Both the position numbers and the translations under genes were made by a program. The notes under the pieces are model-generated. The model did no database searches, had not been told where the DNA came from, and saw nothing but the letters and a program-made list of their open reading frames with translations. This document shows positions 1 through 6,310 of a DNA stretch of 9,328 nucleotides, piece after piece. How positions within the stretch are numbered: the stretch's first letter is position 1; each line of letters opens with the position of its first letter. The stretch is from contig JAOZVT010000605.1 in assembly GCA_025869455.1 (NCBI GenBank), positions 1 through 9,328 of the forward strand, in the 5' to 3' direction. Source of the stretch: Prosthecobacter sp. (lineage in GTDB: Bacteria > Verrucomicrobiota > Verrucomicrobiia > Verrucomicrobiales > Verrucomicrobiaceae).

Positions 1-145
1 GGAGCTGGGAGGACAAATCACCACGCACCCACACTTCGCTGAGGCCCATCCAGCGCTTCCAGGCAGGCTGGTGGTCATGAGCGTGAGCATGGGCTGGAGG
101 TTTCATGAGGTCACTTAAGGTGCTGCTCTGGCACGGTTTGTCCAT
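1..145 (-). CDS. Partial CDS: N-terminus of an unidentified His-rich protein, cut by the left edge
   Basis: I do not recognise this protein. The leftward frame opens with an ATG at 143-145 and stays open for 48 codons to the window edge. It begins MDKPCQSSTLSDLMKPP, continues with a histidine-rich patch (AHAHAHDHQ, residues 20-28) and then a tryptophan-rich stretch (W29, W32, W39) ending RGDLSSQL. An AGGAG sits directly against the ATG, too close for an ideal ribosome binding site, so the real start could be the internal Met14 or Met33. The frame also stays open upstream for some distance, so the start is uncertain. It diverges from the nucleotidyltransferase gene. The Cys and His residues near the N-terminus would fit a metal-handling protein in this copper locus, but that is a guess. 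It could also be a chance open frame, since only 145 bases are visible. Confidence 0.42.
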   Translation of the reverse strand, partial: MDKPCQSSTLSDLMKPPAHAHAHDHQPAWKRWMGLSEVWVRGDLSSQL

Positions 146-158
146 CTCCTGCGGCGAT

Positions 159-186
159 TTGCCACAGTGAGGCGTGAATATATCAA
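159..186 (+). promoter_or_regulatory. Candidate sigma-70-type promoter of the nucleotidyltransferase gene
   Basis: A TTGCCA (159-164, five of six matches to the -35 consensus) is followed after 16 bases by TATCAA (181-186, four of six matches to the -10). Transcription would begin near 193, inside the longest possible reading frame (GTG at 174) but upstream of GTG 240. If real, it supports the shorter protein. It was found by eye and is weak. Confidence 0.28.
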
Positions 187-239
187 ATGAGTGCAGATCT
201 TTATTTGCACCCGCTGCCCTCCCGCATACAGCCACTTGC

Positions 240-1169
240 GTGCAAAAAGCTTTCGTTCTCGGTGCTGGCCTGGGTCAGCGGTTGAGGCCCCTCACGGCCC
301 AACTGCCCAAGCCGCTCATTCCAGTTTTCCATCAGCCCCTCATCACTTATGCCTTTGATCATCTCATGGCAGCAGGGGTGAAGGATTTTGTGGTGAACAC
401 GCATCACATCCCTGAAGCCTATGCGGCGGCTTTTCCTGAGGGGACTCATGCCGGTGCCCCCATTGCTTTTCGAAATGAAAGCCCTGAGCGGCTAGAAACG
501 GCAGGTGGCATTGCCAATGTGCGGGATCTGCTGAATGAGGAAGCGTTCATTGTTTATAATGGGGACATCCTGACGGACCTGCCTTTGCAGGCTTTGCTGG
601 ATGAACATGAGGCGCAGGGAAATCTGGTGACTCTGGCGCTACGCAGTATGGGGCCAGCCTTGCACATCGCCTACGATGAAAAGACAGGCCGAGTCACAGA
701 CATCCGCAATAAGTTAGGCACAGGGCAAGAGGGATCTTATCTCTTCACGGGCATCTATGCCTGCCAACCGGAGATCCATGAATGGCTGACACCTGGGAAA
801 GTGGAGTCCGTGATTCCTATCTTCCTGCGCATGATTCAAGAAGGAGCCAAGCTAGGGGCCGTGGTTATTGACGATGGCCACTGGTGGGATCTGGGCAGTC
901 GCGCGGCCTACCTGGAGGCGCATCAGGCTTTGCATCAGTTGGGCACCGCCCCAGCACCTGCCATCCATTGTGAGGCCAGTGTTTCACCCGAAGCGAGCTT
1001 GCGTGGTCTCAATGTGATTGGCGCTGGCGCGGTGGTGGAAGCAGGCGCTGTGCTGGAAGACTGCATCGTTTGGCCTGAGGCGACGATTGCCTCAGGAGCT
1101 CAACTACGCCAATGCATCGTGCGCAAGGGAATCCGGGCAGAGGGTCTGCATGAGAATGCAGATTTCTAA
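240..1169 (+). CDS. Sugar-phosphate nucleotidyltransferase (MurU / mannose-1-phosphate guanylyltransferase-like)
   Basis: This cytoplasmic enzyme joins a sugar 1-phosphate to a nucleoside triphosphate, giving an NDP-sugar and pyrophosphate. The N-terminal Rossmann-like domain has the nucleotide-binding signature GAGLGQRLRPLT followed by LPKPLIP, where the Lys is the usual catalytic residue. Next come ETAGGI, the metal-binding NGD at 387-389 nt into the 174-based frame (558-566 in the window) and WWDLGSRAAYLEAH near the end of the domain. The last 60 or so residues show hexapeptide-like periodicity (IGAGAVVEAGAV, ATIASGAQL), which suggests a short left-handed beta-helix. The frame is open from GTG 174 (331 aa), but family similarity begins only at residue 24. 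I therefore prefer GTG 240 (309 aa), although neither start has a good ribosome binding site. The substrate (muramate, mannose or glucose 1-phosphate) cannot be decided from sequence alone. It shows no obvious link to the copper genes. Confidence 0.85.
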   Translation: MQKAFVLGAGLGQRLRPLTAQLPKPLIPVFHQPLITYAFDHLMAAGVKDFVVNTHHIPEAYAAAFPEGTHAGAPIAFRNESPERLETAGGIANVRDLLNEEAFIVYNGDILTDLPLQALLDEHEAQGNLVTLALRSMGPALHIAYDEKTGRVTDIRNKLGTGQEGSYLFTGIYACQPEIHEWLTPGKVESVIPIFLRMIQEGAKLGAVVIDDGHWWDLGSRAAYLEAHQALHQLGTAPAPAIHCEASVSPEASLRGLNVIGAGAVVEAGAVLEDCIVWPEATIASGAQLRQCIVRKGIRAEGLHENADF

Positions 1170-1676
1170 TCACTCTTGCAGCTTTTTCACGAGAATCGAT
1201 TTGATCGAAACTTTGGATTTGTTTGAGAAAACCGTCACTGGATTATTGAGGGTGGAGTAGTCTCCTTCATGTTCGTAACGGAGCTTATCATCCACATAGA
1301 TGGATTGCTTCTTTGGGGTGACGACCCAGCGAATCGTGACGTACTTGTTGGTAGGGATTAAGCCCGCGCCGATTTTATGTTTCCCATCGGCGGGACCGCC
1401 ATCAATGCGGAGTTCATGTGCTTGTCTTTCCCAATTGAAGATGACTTGGGACGCGGCATAGCCCATCCTGAGATTCGTGGAGTCCGTTTTTGCGACTAGA
1501 GTGATTTCAACTGGTGGCTTAAAGGTGTCTTCAGTTTGTATACTCTCTGTGCCCTTGAGCGTAATGGGGATGCCATTGCGATTTTCAGTGAGCTTGTTGA
1601 TATACTCGACAGCGTCCCCAGCATTTACTGACATCAAGCCAAGGATAAGGAAAAGAGGGATTAGTTTCTTGATCAT
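1170..1676 (-). CDS. Secreted protein of unknown function, concanavalin A/LamG-like beta-sandwich suspected
   Basis: The function is unknown. The 168-residue product starts with a clear Sec signal peptide: two lysines, a hydrophobic stretch LIPLFLILGLMSV and a likely cut after VNA (residue 19). The mature part is rich in alternating beta-type segments (VEITLVAKTD, YVTIRWVVTP, QSIYVDDKLRYEHEGDY, VSIKSILVKK). These resemble the ligand-binding beta-sandwiches of LamG or 3-keto-disaccharide hydrolase (DUF1080-like) proteins common in Verrucomicrobiota and Planctomycetes. That similarity is an impression, not a search result. The FNWE...ELRIDGGPADGKH segment (residues 80-100) is the most distinctive. 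There are no cysteines. The gene follows copA in the same direction after 107 bases but has its own candidate promoter. It is visibly more AT-rich than its neighbours, and its stop abuts the stop of the convergent nucleotidyltransferase. Confidence 0.75.
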   Translation of the reverse strand: MIKKLIPLFLILGLMSVNAGDAVEYINKLTENRNGIPITLKGTESIQTEDTFKPPVEITLVAKTDSTNLRMGYAASQVIFNWERQAHELRIDGGPADGKHKIGAGLIPTNKYVTIRWVVTPKKQSIYVDDKLRYEHEGDYSTLNNPVTVFSNKSKVSIKSILVKKLQE

Positions 1677-1698
1677 CGCGAATGATTTTGACTAAAAA

Positions 1699-1726
1699 AT
1701 TCTAGGAATGCAATCGCGAAAACCAA
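1699..1726 (-). promoter_or_regulatory. Candidate sigma-70-type promoter for the secreted protein at 1170-1676
   Basis: Read leftward, TTGGTT (1721-1726) lies 16 bases before TAGAAT (1699-1704), which matches the -10 consensus at five of six positions. The predicted start near 1692 would leave a leader of about 16 bases before the ATG at 1674-1676. The surrounding 107-base gap is AT-rich. I see no clear terminator for copA in it. Confidence 0.38.
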
Positions 1727-1783
1727 TTGATTTTTTGGCCATTTGGAACCTGAAGCTAGGAAGAATAACCGAAGATAGAAAAA

Positions 1784-4153
1784 TTATTTCGTTTTGAAGT
1801 TCCTTAATCGGAGGGCATTACCAATCACTGAAACGGAGCTAAGGCTCATGGCTGCTCCGGCGATCATGGGACTGAGTAACCAGCCGAACCAAGGATAAAG
1901 TACACCTGCGGCCAGAGGTATGCCGAGGGCGTTGTAGAGAAAGGCAAACAGAAGGTTCTGCCGGATGTTGCGCATCATGGCGCGGCCAAGCTGAATGGCG
2001 TGGACGATGCCACGTAAGTCGCCTTTGACTAGTGTTACCGGGGCGGTTTCCATGGCGATATCGGTGCCAGTGCCCATGGCGATGCCCACATCGGCTTCGG
2101 CTAAAGCAGGGGCATCATTGATGCCATCCCCCGCCATGCCAACCACGGCACCGGGCTTCTTCATCTCGGAGATGAACGTATGCTTTTCCTGCGGGGTGAC
2201 ACCTGCGTGAAAGCGTTTGATCCCCAAGGTCGCGGCGATGTGTTTGGCCGTGTTTTCATTGTCCCCGGTGAGCATGACCACGGAGATGCCGAGTTCTTCT
2301 AACTTCGCGAGGGCTTCTGGTGTGGTGGATTTGATGGGATCATTCACCACGATGACGGCGGTGGCCTGACCATCGACAGCGAGGAAGATAGCTGATTTAC
2401 CTTCGGATTGGTGAGGTTGAGCGAGGCTCTTCAGCGCGTCCAATTTTTCGATCCCTTGATCCCGAAGAAAGTCTGCCTTCCCTATGACGATTTGCCGACC
2501 GGAAACCTTGCCCACCACTCCACCAGCGGGGGTGGCTTGAAAGTCTGAGACATCAGGCAGAGTGATCTTCTTTTTCTCGGCTGCTTGTGTGATGGCATAG
2601 GCCAGAGGGTGCTCGCTTTGACGTTCGAGTGAGGCTGCGAGCTTCAAGGCTTCGTCAGCGTCTAACGAAAGGTCTGGCAAAAGAAGTATCTCGGTCACTT
2701 CCGGCCGTCCCAGGGTGAGCGTGCCAGTCTTATCCACAGCCAAGGTGTTTAGGGTGGCTAGTTTTTCGATGGCCTCAGCCTGACGAATAAGCACGCCCAT
2801 TTTGGCCCCACGACCTATGCCGACCATGATGCTCATGGGGGTGGCTAACCCAAGGGCGCAGGGACAGGCGATGATCAAAACGGCAACCGCATTGGCGATG
2901 GCGTAAGCGAGAGAGGGTTCGGGTCCCAGCCAGAGCCAGAGGACAAACGTGATCACGGAAGCAACGAGAACCGTTGGCACAAACCAAGCTGCGACTTTGT
3001 CGGCCAGTCCTTGGATGGGGGCACGGCTGCGCTGCGCTTGTCCGACGAGGTTGACGATCTGGGCTAGCATGGTGTCAGCGCCTACGCGCTCTGCTTGAAT
3101 GACGAGGCTGCCATGCTGATTTAGCGTGCCGCCAGTGACTTTGTCATCCTTCTTTTTCTCAACAGGATCGGGTTCACCCGTGAGCATGGCTTCATCTACG
3201 AGGCTACTGCCTTCCGTGACGACTCCATCTACCGGGATCTTTTCACCCGGGCGGACGCGCAGTCGCTGGCCTACCGTGACATCATCCAGAGAGACATCCA
3301 CGTCTCCATCGGGCGTCACCAGTCGTGCTGTCTTGGGTTGCAGACCTAGCAATTCCTGAATGGCGCTGCCCGTGCGTTGACGTGCGCGCAGTTCCAGGAC
3401 TTGGCCTAACAAGACCAATACAATGATGACGGAAGATGCTTCAAAATACACGGGCACCTTGGAATGCGCATCCATGAGGGATTCTGGGAAAAGAGCCGGG
3501 GCCAACATGGCAACCACGCTAAAAAGGTAAGCCGAGCCGACACCCATAGCGATCAAGGTGAACATGTTCATGCTGCGATGCATGAGCGACTGCCAAGCTC
3601 TGACAAAAAAAGGCCATCCAGCCCATAGCACCACAGGAGTGGTGAGGGCAAATTGCATCCAGCGTGTCGCGTCGCCATTGGCCCACTCAGCATGTCGCCA
3701 TGCAGGAACAAGGTGAGCCATCGCGGTGATAAAGACGGGTAAGGTCATTAGGGCACTCCATTTGAAACGACGGGTCATGTCGTTTAGCTCGGCATTATCG
3801 TCATCATCATCGGCCTCCGTGGCGGTCATCGGTTCCAAGGCCATGCCGCATTTAGGGCAGTTGCCGGGATGGTCCTGCTGGACCTCGGGATGCATGGGGC
3901 AGGTGTAGATGGTTTTCTTGGTGGCCTTCCAGGCAGGGTTGCGCTCCAGAGCCATGCCGCACTTGGGGCAGGCACCCGGTTTGTCTGACTCCACCCCAGG
4001 GCACATGGGACAGAAGTACTTGGCGGTAGCTGGTGGATCCACAGGCTTGTCATGATCGGCATGATCGTGCTGACAGCAGCTTTTCTTGACAGGCTTCGGT
4101 ACCGAATGGCAGCAGGAAGGCTTTTCGTCGTGGTTAGGTGAATCTGAATTCAT
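1784..4153 (-). CDS. copA: Copper-exporting P1B-type ATPase (CopA/SilP-like) with two N-terminal heavy-metal-binding modules
   Basis: An inner-membrane pump that exports Cu(I) or Ag(I) from the cytoplasm using ATP. All core motifs of the 789-residue product are intact: TGE (325-327), the transmembrane metal site CPC (430-432), DKTGTLT with phosphorylated D474, the SEHP motif (H515, P516) and GDGIND (675-680). The Y740-N741 pair in TM7 and M769-S-x-S-S in TM8 complete the Cu(I)-specific P1B-1 signature. The N-terminus has no GMxCxxC HMA domain. It has two Cys pairs within residues 14-27, a His/Asp patch (HDHADHD) and two metal-binding modules. Module 1 has CPMCP (48-52) and CPKCGM (62-67). Module 2 has CPMHP (85-89) and CPKCGM (99-104). 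An Asp run (DDDDDN) links them to TM1. No Shine-Dalgarno precedes the ATG; the leader there is pyrimidine-rich. The gene diverges from the Cys-rich sigma factor, 23 bases away from its longest frame. Confidence 0.96.
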   Translation of the reverse strand: MNSDSPNHDEKPSCCHSVPKPVKKSCCQHDHADHDKPVDPPATAKYFCPMCPGVESDKPGACPKCGMALERNPAWKATKKTIYTCPMHPEVQQDHPGNCPKCGMALEPMTATEADDDDDNAELNDMTRRFKWSALMTLPVFITAMAHLVPAWRHAEWANGDATRWMQFALTTPVVLWAGWPFFVRAWQSLMHRSMNMFTLIAMGVGSAYLFSVVAMLAPALFPESLMDAHSKVPVYFEASSVIIVLVLLGQVLELRARQRTGSAIQELLGLQPKTARLVTPDGDVDVSLDDVTVGQRLRVRPGEKIPVDGVVTEGSSLVDEAMLTGEPDPVEKKKDDKVTGGTLNQHGSLVIQAERVGADTMLAQIVNLVGQAQRSRAPIQGLADKVAAWFVPTVLVASVITFVLWLWLGPEPSLAYAIANAVAVLIIACPCALGLATPMSIMVGIGRGAKMGVLIRQAEAIEKLATLNTLAVDKTGTLTLGRPEVTEILLLPDLSLDADEALKLAASLERQSEHPLAYAITQAAEKKKITLPDVSDFQATPAGGVVGKVSGRQIVIGKADFLRDQGIEKLDALKSLAQPHQSEGKSAIFLAVDGQATAVIVVNDPIKSTTPEALAKLEELGISVVMLTGDNENTAKHIAATLGIKRFHAGVTPQEKHTFISEMKKPGAVVGMAGDGINDAPALAEADVGIAMGTGTDIAMETAPVTLVKGDLRGIVHAIQLGRAMMRNIRQNLLFAFLYNALGIPLAAGVLYPWFGWLLSPMIAGAAMSLSSVSVIGNALRLRNFKTK

Positions 4154-4176
4154 AAAAGGGAGGGTAAGAAGTTAAG

Positions 4177-4800
4177 ATGAGCCGGAGTGGCCCTTCATCT
4201 GTGCCCACGCACGAGGTGAAAACATGTTACATGGAGATTGTGTCCAAGTCTGTGCGTATATTAGACATAACGTCCCGCTTCATGCTCACTGATCCACTTT
4301 TGCAAAACATGGATGCTTTCATCGGCTTTGTCCGATCACGCACAGGGGATCCAGAGCTGGCTGCCGATCTTGTTCAGGAATGCCTGCTAAAAGCACTGCG
4401 TGCGGACAAAGTCCCTGAAGACGCAGAAGGAGTCGTGACTTGGTTTTACCGCATTTTGAGGAATGCCATCATTGATGCGCATCGGCGTAGCAATACCCGT
4501 GAAGTGGCTCTGGAAAAGCTGTTTCATGAGCTGCCTGAATCTCCAGAAAAGGAAGATGAAAAAAACATCTGCCAATGCGTGATGAAATTGCTGCCGGAGA
4601 TGTCTCCGGGAGATGCGGAACTCTTGCGACGCATTGATCTGGAAGGTGAGTCGGCAACGGCAATGGCCACAGCGACGAACGAGCGTGTGAACACACTTAA
4701 TGTGCGGCTGTCGCGTGCACGGCGTCGCTTGCGTGAGCAGGTGGAACGTGTCTGCCGTAGCTGCGCGACGCACGGCTGCCTGGATTGTGATTGTGCCTGA
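4177..4800 (+). CDS. ECF-type RNA polymerase sigma factor with Cys-rich C-terminal tail (CorE/ECF44-like, probable copper sensor)
   Basis: A sigma-70 family regulator of the small ECF type. Region 2 spans about residues 40-107 (DPELAADLVQECLLKAL, then WFYRILRNAIIDAHRR). Region 4 spans about 135-190 (a helix-turn-helix-like ESATAMATATNERVNTLNVRLSRARRRLRE). Two extras stand out: a Cys-X-Cys in the linker (C132, C134) and a C-terminal tail with C193, C196, H199, C201, C204 and C206. As I recall, CorE of Myxococcus xanthus (ECF44) pairs a linker CxC with a Cys-rich tail to sense copper directly without an anti-sigma factor, and no anti-sigma gene is seen here. The gene diverges from copA and converges on the YHS lipoprotein gene with 8 bases between them. 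The start is uncertain. ATG 4177 is the longest, ATG 4231 follows GAGGTG at 12 bases, and ATG 4282 (172 aa) fits where family similarity begins. Confidence 0.88.
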   Translation: MSRSGPSSVPTHEVKTCYMEIVSKSVRILDITSRFMLTDPLLQNMDAFIGFVRSRTGDPELAADLVQECLLKALRADKVPEDAEGVVTWFYRILRNAIIDAHRRSNTREVALEKLFHELPESPEKEDEKNICQCVMKLLPEMSPGDAELLRRIDLEGESATAMATATNERVNTLNVRLSRARRRLREQVERVCRSCATHGCLDCDCA

Positions 4801-4808
4801 TCTGGGCG

Positions 4809-5057
4809 CTACTTGAGCTTGGCCATGAATTTGGCAGGTTCAGCATCGAAATCTTCTTTGCAGGATTTGCAGCAGAGCCGGACCTCAGTGCCTTCATGGT
4901 TAAAAATGAAGGGGTCTCCCATGCTTCCAAGTTTCTCGCCTGATACCACGCAGGTGGTGAGAGGATAGTTCGTTGCTGGTGTCTCTTTCATGGCGGCTGT
5001 TTTGTTGCAAGCAGCGAGTGTGAGGCCTAGAGCAAAGGTGAGGAGGAGATATTTCAT
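4809..5057 (-). CDS. YHS/TRASH-like small lipoprotein, putative periplasmic copper-binding protein
   Basis: The 82-residue product has a lipoprotein signal with lipobox LAAC, so C17 would be lipidated and the protein anchored in a membrane facing the periplasm. The mature part is one small Cys-rich domain: YPLTTCVVSGEKLGSMG, then HEG, then LCCKSCKEDF and EPAKF. Possible metal ligands are C36, M46, H54, C62, C63 and C66. The pattern resembles YHS/TRASH-type metal-binding domains, which in other bacteria occur in copper and mercury handling proteins. Binding of Cu(I) here is inferred from context. The gene starts 24 bases after the L,D-transpeptidase stop, so the two are almost certainly co-transcribed, and it is a close paralogue of the product of complement 6311-6574. 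No Shine-Dalgarno is visible before the ATG. Confidence 0.85.
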   Translation of the reverse strand: MKYLLLTFALGLTLAACNKTAAMKETPATNYPLTTCVVSGEKLGSMGDPFIFNHEGTEVRLCCKSCKEDFDAEPAKFMAKLK

Positions 5058-5081
5058 GAATGATTTTTAGTTAGGCGTGAT

Positions 5082-6167
5082 TTACCTTTTCCAGAACCAC
5101 TTGAATTTTTTCTTGGGTTCTGGGATCTCGGCAGGAAGGATCTCTTCAGGCTCGGCCTCTGCCTTCACATAGACAGGGCGGGGGATAGGGGGCGGACCTT
5201 CGATGATGACGGTCATGCCTTTGGTGATCTGTTTGGTTAGGCGGACGACATCCCAGTTGGCGGTGCGCATGCAGCCGTGGCTGGAACTGCGACCGATGGA
5301 CTGGGGTGAATTGGTGCCATGGACACCAATGCCTGGTTTGTTGAGGCCGATCCACATGACGCCGACAGGGTTATTGGGGCCGATGGGGAGCTCGTAGTAG
5401 TCACTGCTGCGTACGCCGTATTCGAGTACGCTTTTGTCCCAACGGAAAGTGGGTAATTGGGCAATGCCGACGATGCGCCATGTGCCAGGAGGTGTCGCTA
5501 AATAGCCACTTCCTGGAGTGATGGGGAGGCTGGCGAGCATTTTCTCGCCCTCGTACAATCCGAGTAGCTTTTCCTTGGTGTCGATCTTGATGACTCGGGT
5601 CAGGTATTCAGGAACTTCAGGGAGGCTGCCGATCTGGGTCAGTTCTTCAATGAGGAAGGGTTGGACATTCGGGACTTTGACCACATCTCCCACCTTCAGG
5701 GCACTCATCTTCATGGGCTGATTGATAAACTCCAGCAGATCAGGGGAGCAGTGGAAGCGCTCGGTCAGAAATTCCAAAAGGGAGTCATAAGGCAGATACT
5801 TTTTCTTGCTCTGCGCGGAAGGTTGACTTGGCAAATCGCCGACGAATTTGAGGTCTTCTTGGCGAATGGTGTAGGTCGTGTAGTTCTGTGAAACGCTCGA
5901 AAGATCCAGGCTGTGTGTTTCTAGTTCAGTTTCAGGGAGACCCTGAGAGCGTTGATAGCGCTTGAGTGCTTTGGTTGTGAACTCGCCTGGGCGTCCGTCC
6001 ACTTTTCCTGGCCCAAAGAGCTGGGTGTCTAAGAAAATTTGAAGCTGCAGGATGGATTCGACAGGTTCGGGGGCCTTGGGGTAAGGCGCTGGGATCACCT
6101 CCGTGGCAGACGCGGAAGCTAGCGCGAATAGCAGAGTGAGAGCAAAGGTGAAAACGGGGTATTTCAT
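5082..6167 (-). CDS. L,D-transpeptidase (YkuD family) with peptidoglycan-binding-like and LysM-like regions
   Basis: A periplasmic enzyme that forms L,D cross-links in peptidoglycan or attaches proteins to it, through a catalytic cysteine. I start it at ATG 6165-6167 (361 aa) because a clean signal peptide (MKYPVFTFALTLLFALASASA) begins there; the frame stays open 13 codons further upstream. Residues 38-75 look like a peptidoglycan-binding-1 fold (LQIFLDTQLFGPGKVDGRPGE...ALKRYQ). Residues 125-167 look LysM-like (LLEFLTERFHC...INQ...LKVGDVVKVP). The YkuD catalytic domain covers about 190-325, with H283 in GVHGTN and SSSHGCMR holding H297 and catalytic C299. The tail is Pro/Glu-rich and ends in a basic, aromatic KKKFKWFWKR. 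It sits between two paralogous YHS-type genes and downstream of cusA, which is unusual company for this enzyme and suggests a copper-stress role. Confidence 0.92.
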   Translation of the reverse strand: MKYPVFTFALTLLFALASASATEVIPAPYPKAPEPVESILQLQIFLDTQLFGPGKVDGRPGEFTTKALKRYQRSQGLPETELETHSLDLSSVSQNYTTYTIRQEDLKFVGDLPSQPSAQSKKKYLPYDSLLEFLTERFHCSPDLLEFINQPMKMSALKVGDVVKVPNVQPFLIEELTQIGSLPEVPEYLTRVIKIDTKEKLLGLYEGEKMLASLPITPGSGYLATPPGTWRIVGIAQLPTFRWDKSVLEYGVRSSDYYELPIGPNNPVGVMWIGLNKPGIGVHGTNSPQSIGRSSSHGCMRTANWDVVRLTKQITKGMTVIIEGPPPIPRPVYVKAEAEPEEILPAEIPEPKKKFKWFWKR

Positions 6168-6196
6168 TGGGGAATGGAAGAGAGAAAGGTGGGAAT

Positions 6197-6218
6197 CACC
6201 TAACACAATCTTTAGGTG
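6197..6218. promoter_or_regulatory. Inverted repeat upstream of the L,D-transpeptidase gene, possible operator
   Basis: CACCTAA (6197-6203) and TTAGGTG (6212-6218) form a perfect 7-base inverted repeat separated by 8 bases. It lies 30-51 bases before the transpeptidase ATG, where an operator would be expected. I see no convincing -35/-10 pair around it, and the regulator is unknown. A 7-base repeat could arise by chance. Confidence 0.3.
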
Positions 6219-6265
6219 CCTTCAATAGGCGGCGGACAAGGTTTGACCACATTTTGGGCAAGGTA

Positions 6266-6298
6266 GGATGCACTTCCTATCTGACTGGAAGTGCATCC
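6266..6298 (-). terminator. Perfect 12-base-pair hairpin downstream of the YHS gene, probable transcription terminator or RNA-stabilising stem
   Basis: GGATGCACTTCC (6266-6277) and GGAAGTGCATCC (6287-6298) pair perfectly around a 9-base loop. The stem begins 12 bases beyond the stop of the leftward YHS gene. Read leftward, the stem is followed by TACCTTGCC, so there is no U-tract and it is not a textbook intrinsic terminator. Read rightward it is followed by a weak T-run (CTTTTA), but there is no rightward gene to end. It may attenuate transcription between the cusA-YHS pair and the transpeptidase-YHS pair, or protect an mRNA 3' end. Confidence 0.5.
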
Positions 6299-6310
6299 AT
6301 GCTTTTATGA

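Noticed and set aside
3800..3815. TCATCATCATC trinucleotide run as a phase-variable repeat
   Set aside because: It encodes the Asp run between the copA metal modules and TM1. It is short, imperfect, and in multiples of three, so length change would not switch the gene off.
4221..4228. AACATGTT palindrome in the copA-sigma intergenic/5' region as an operator
   Set aside because: An 8-base palindrome is common by chance, and flanking symmetry does not extend it.
4257..4262. TATATT as a -10 element for the sigma factor gene
   Set aside because: No acceptable -35 hexamer lies 15-19 bases upstream, and an ECF-type -35 (AAC motif) is not at the right distance from the overlapping CGTA. It would, however, fit a start at ATG 4282.
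4387..4773. Leftward open frame of 128 codons opposite the sigma factor gene
   Set aside because: It lies wholly antisense to a gene with clear family motifs, and its translation is rich in Arg, His and Cys without any domain. It is a shadow frame.
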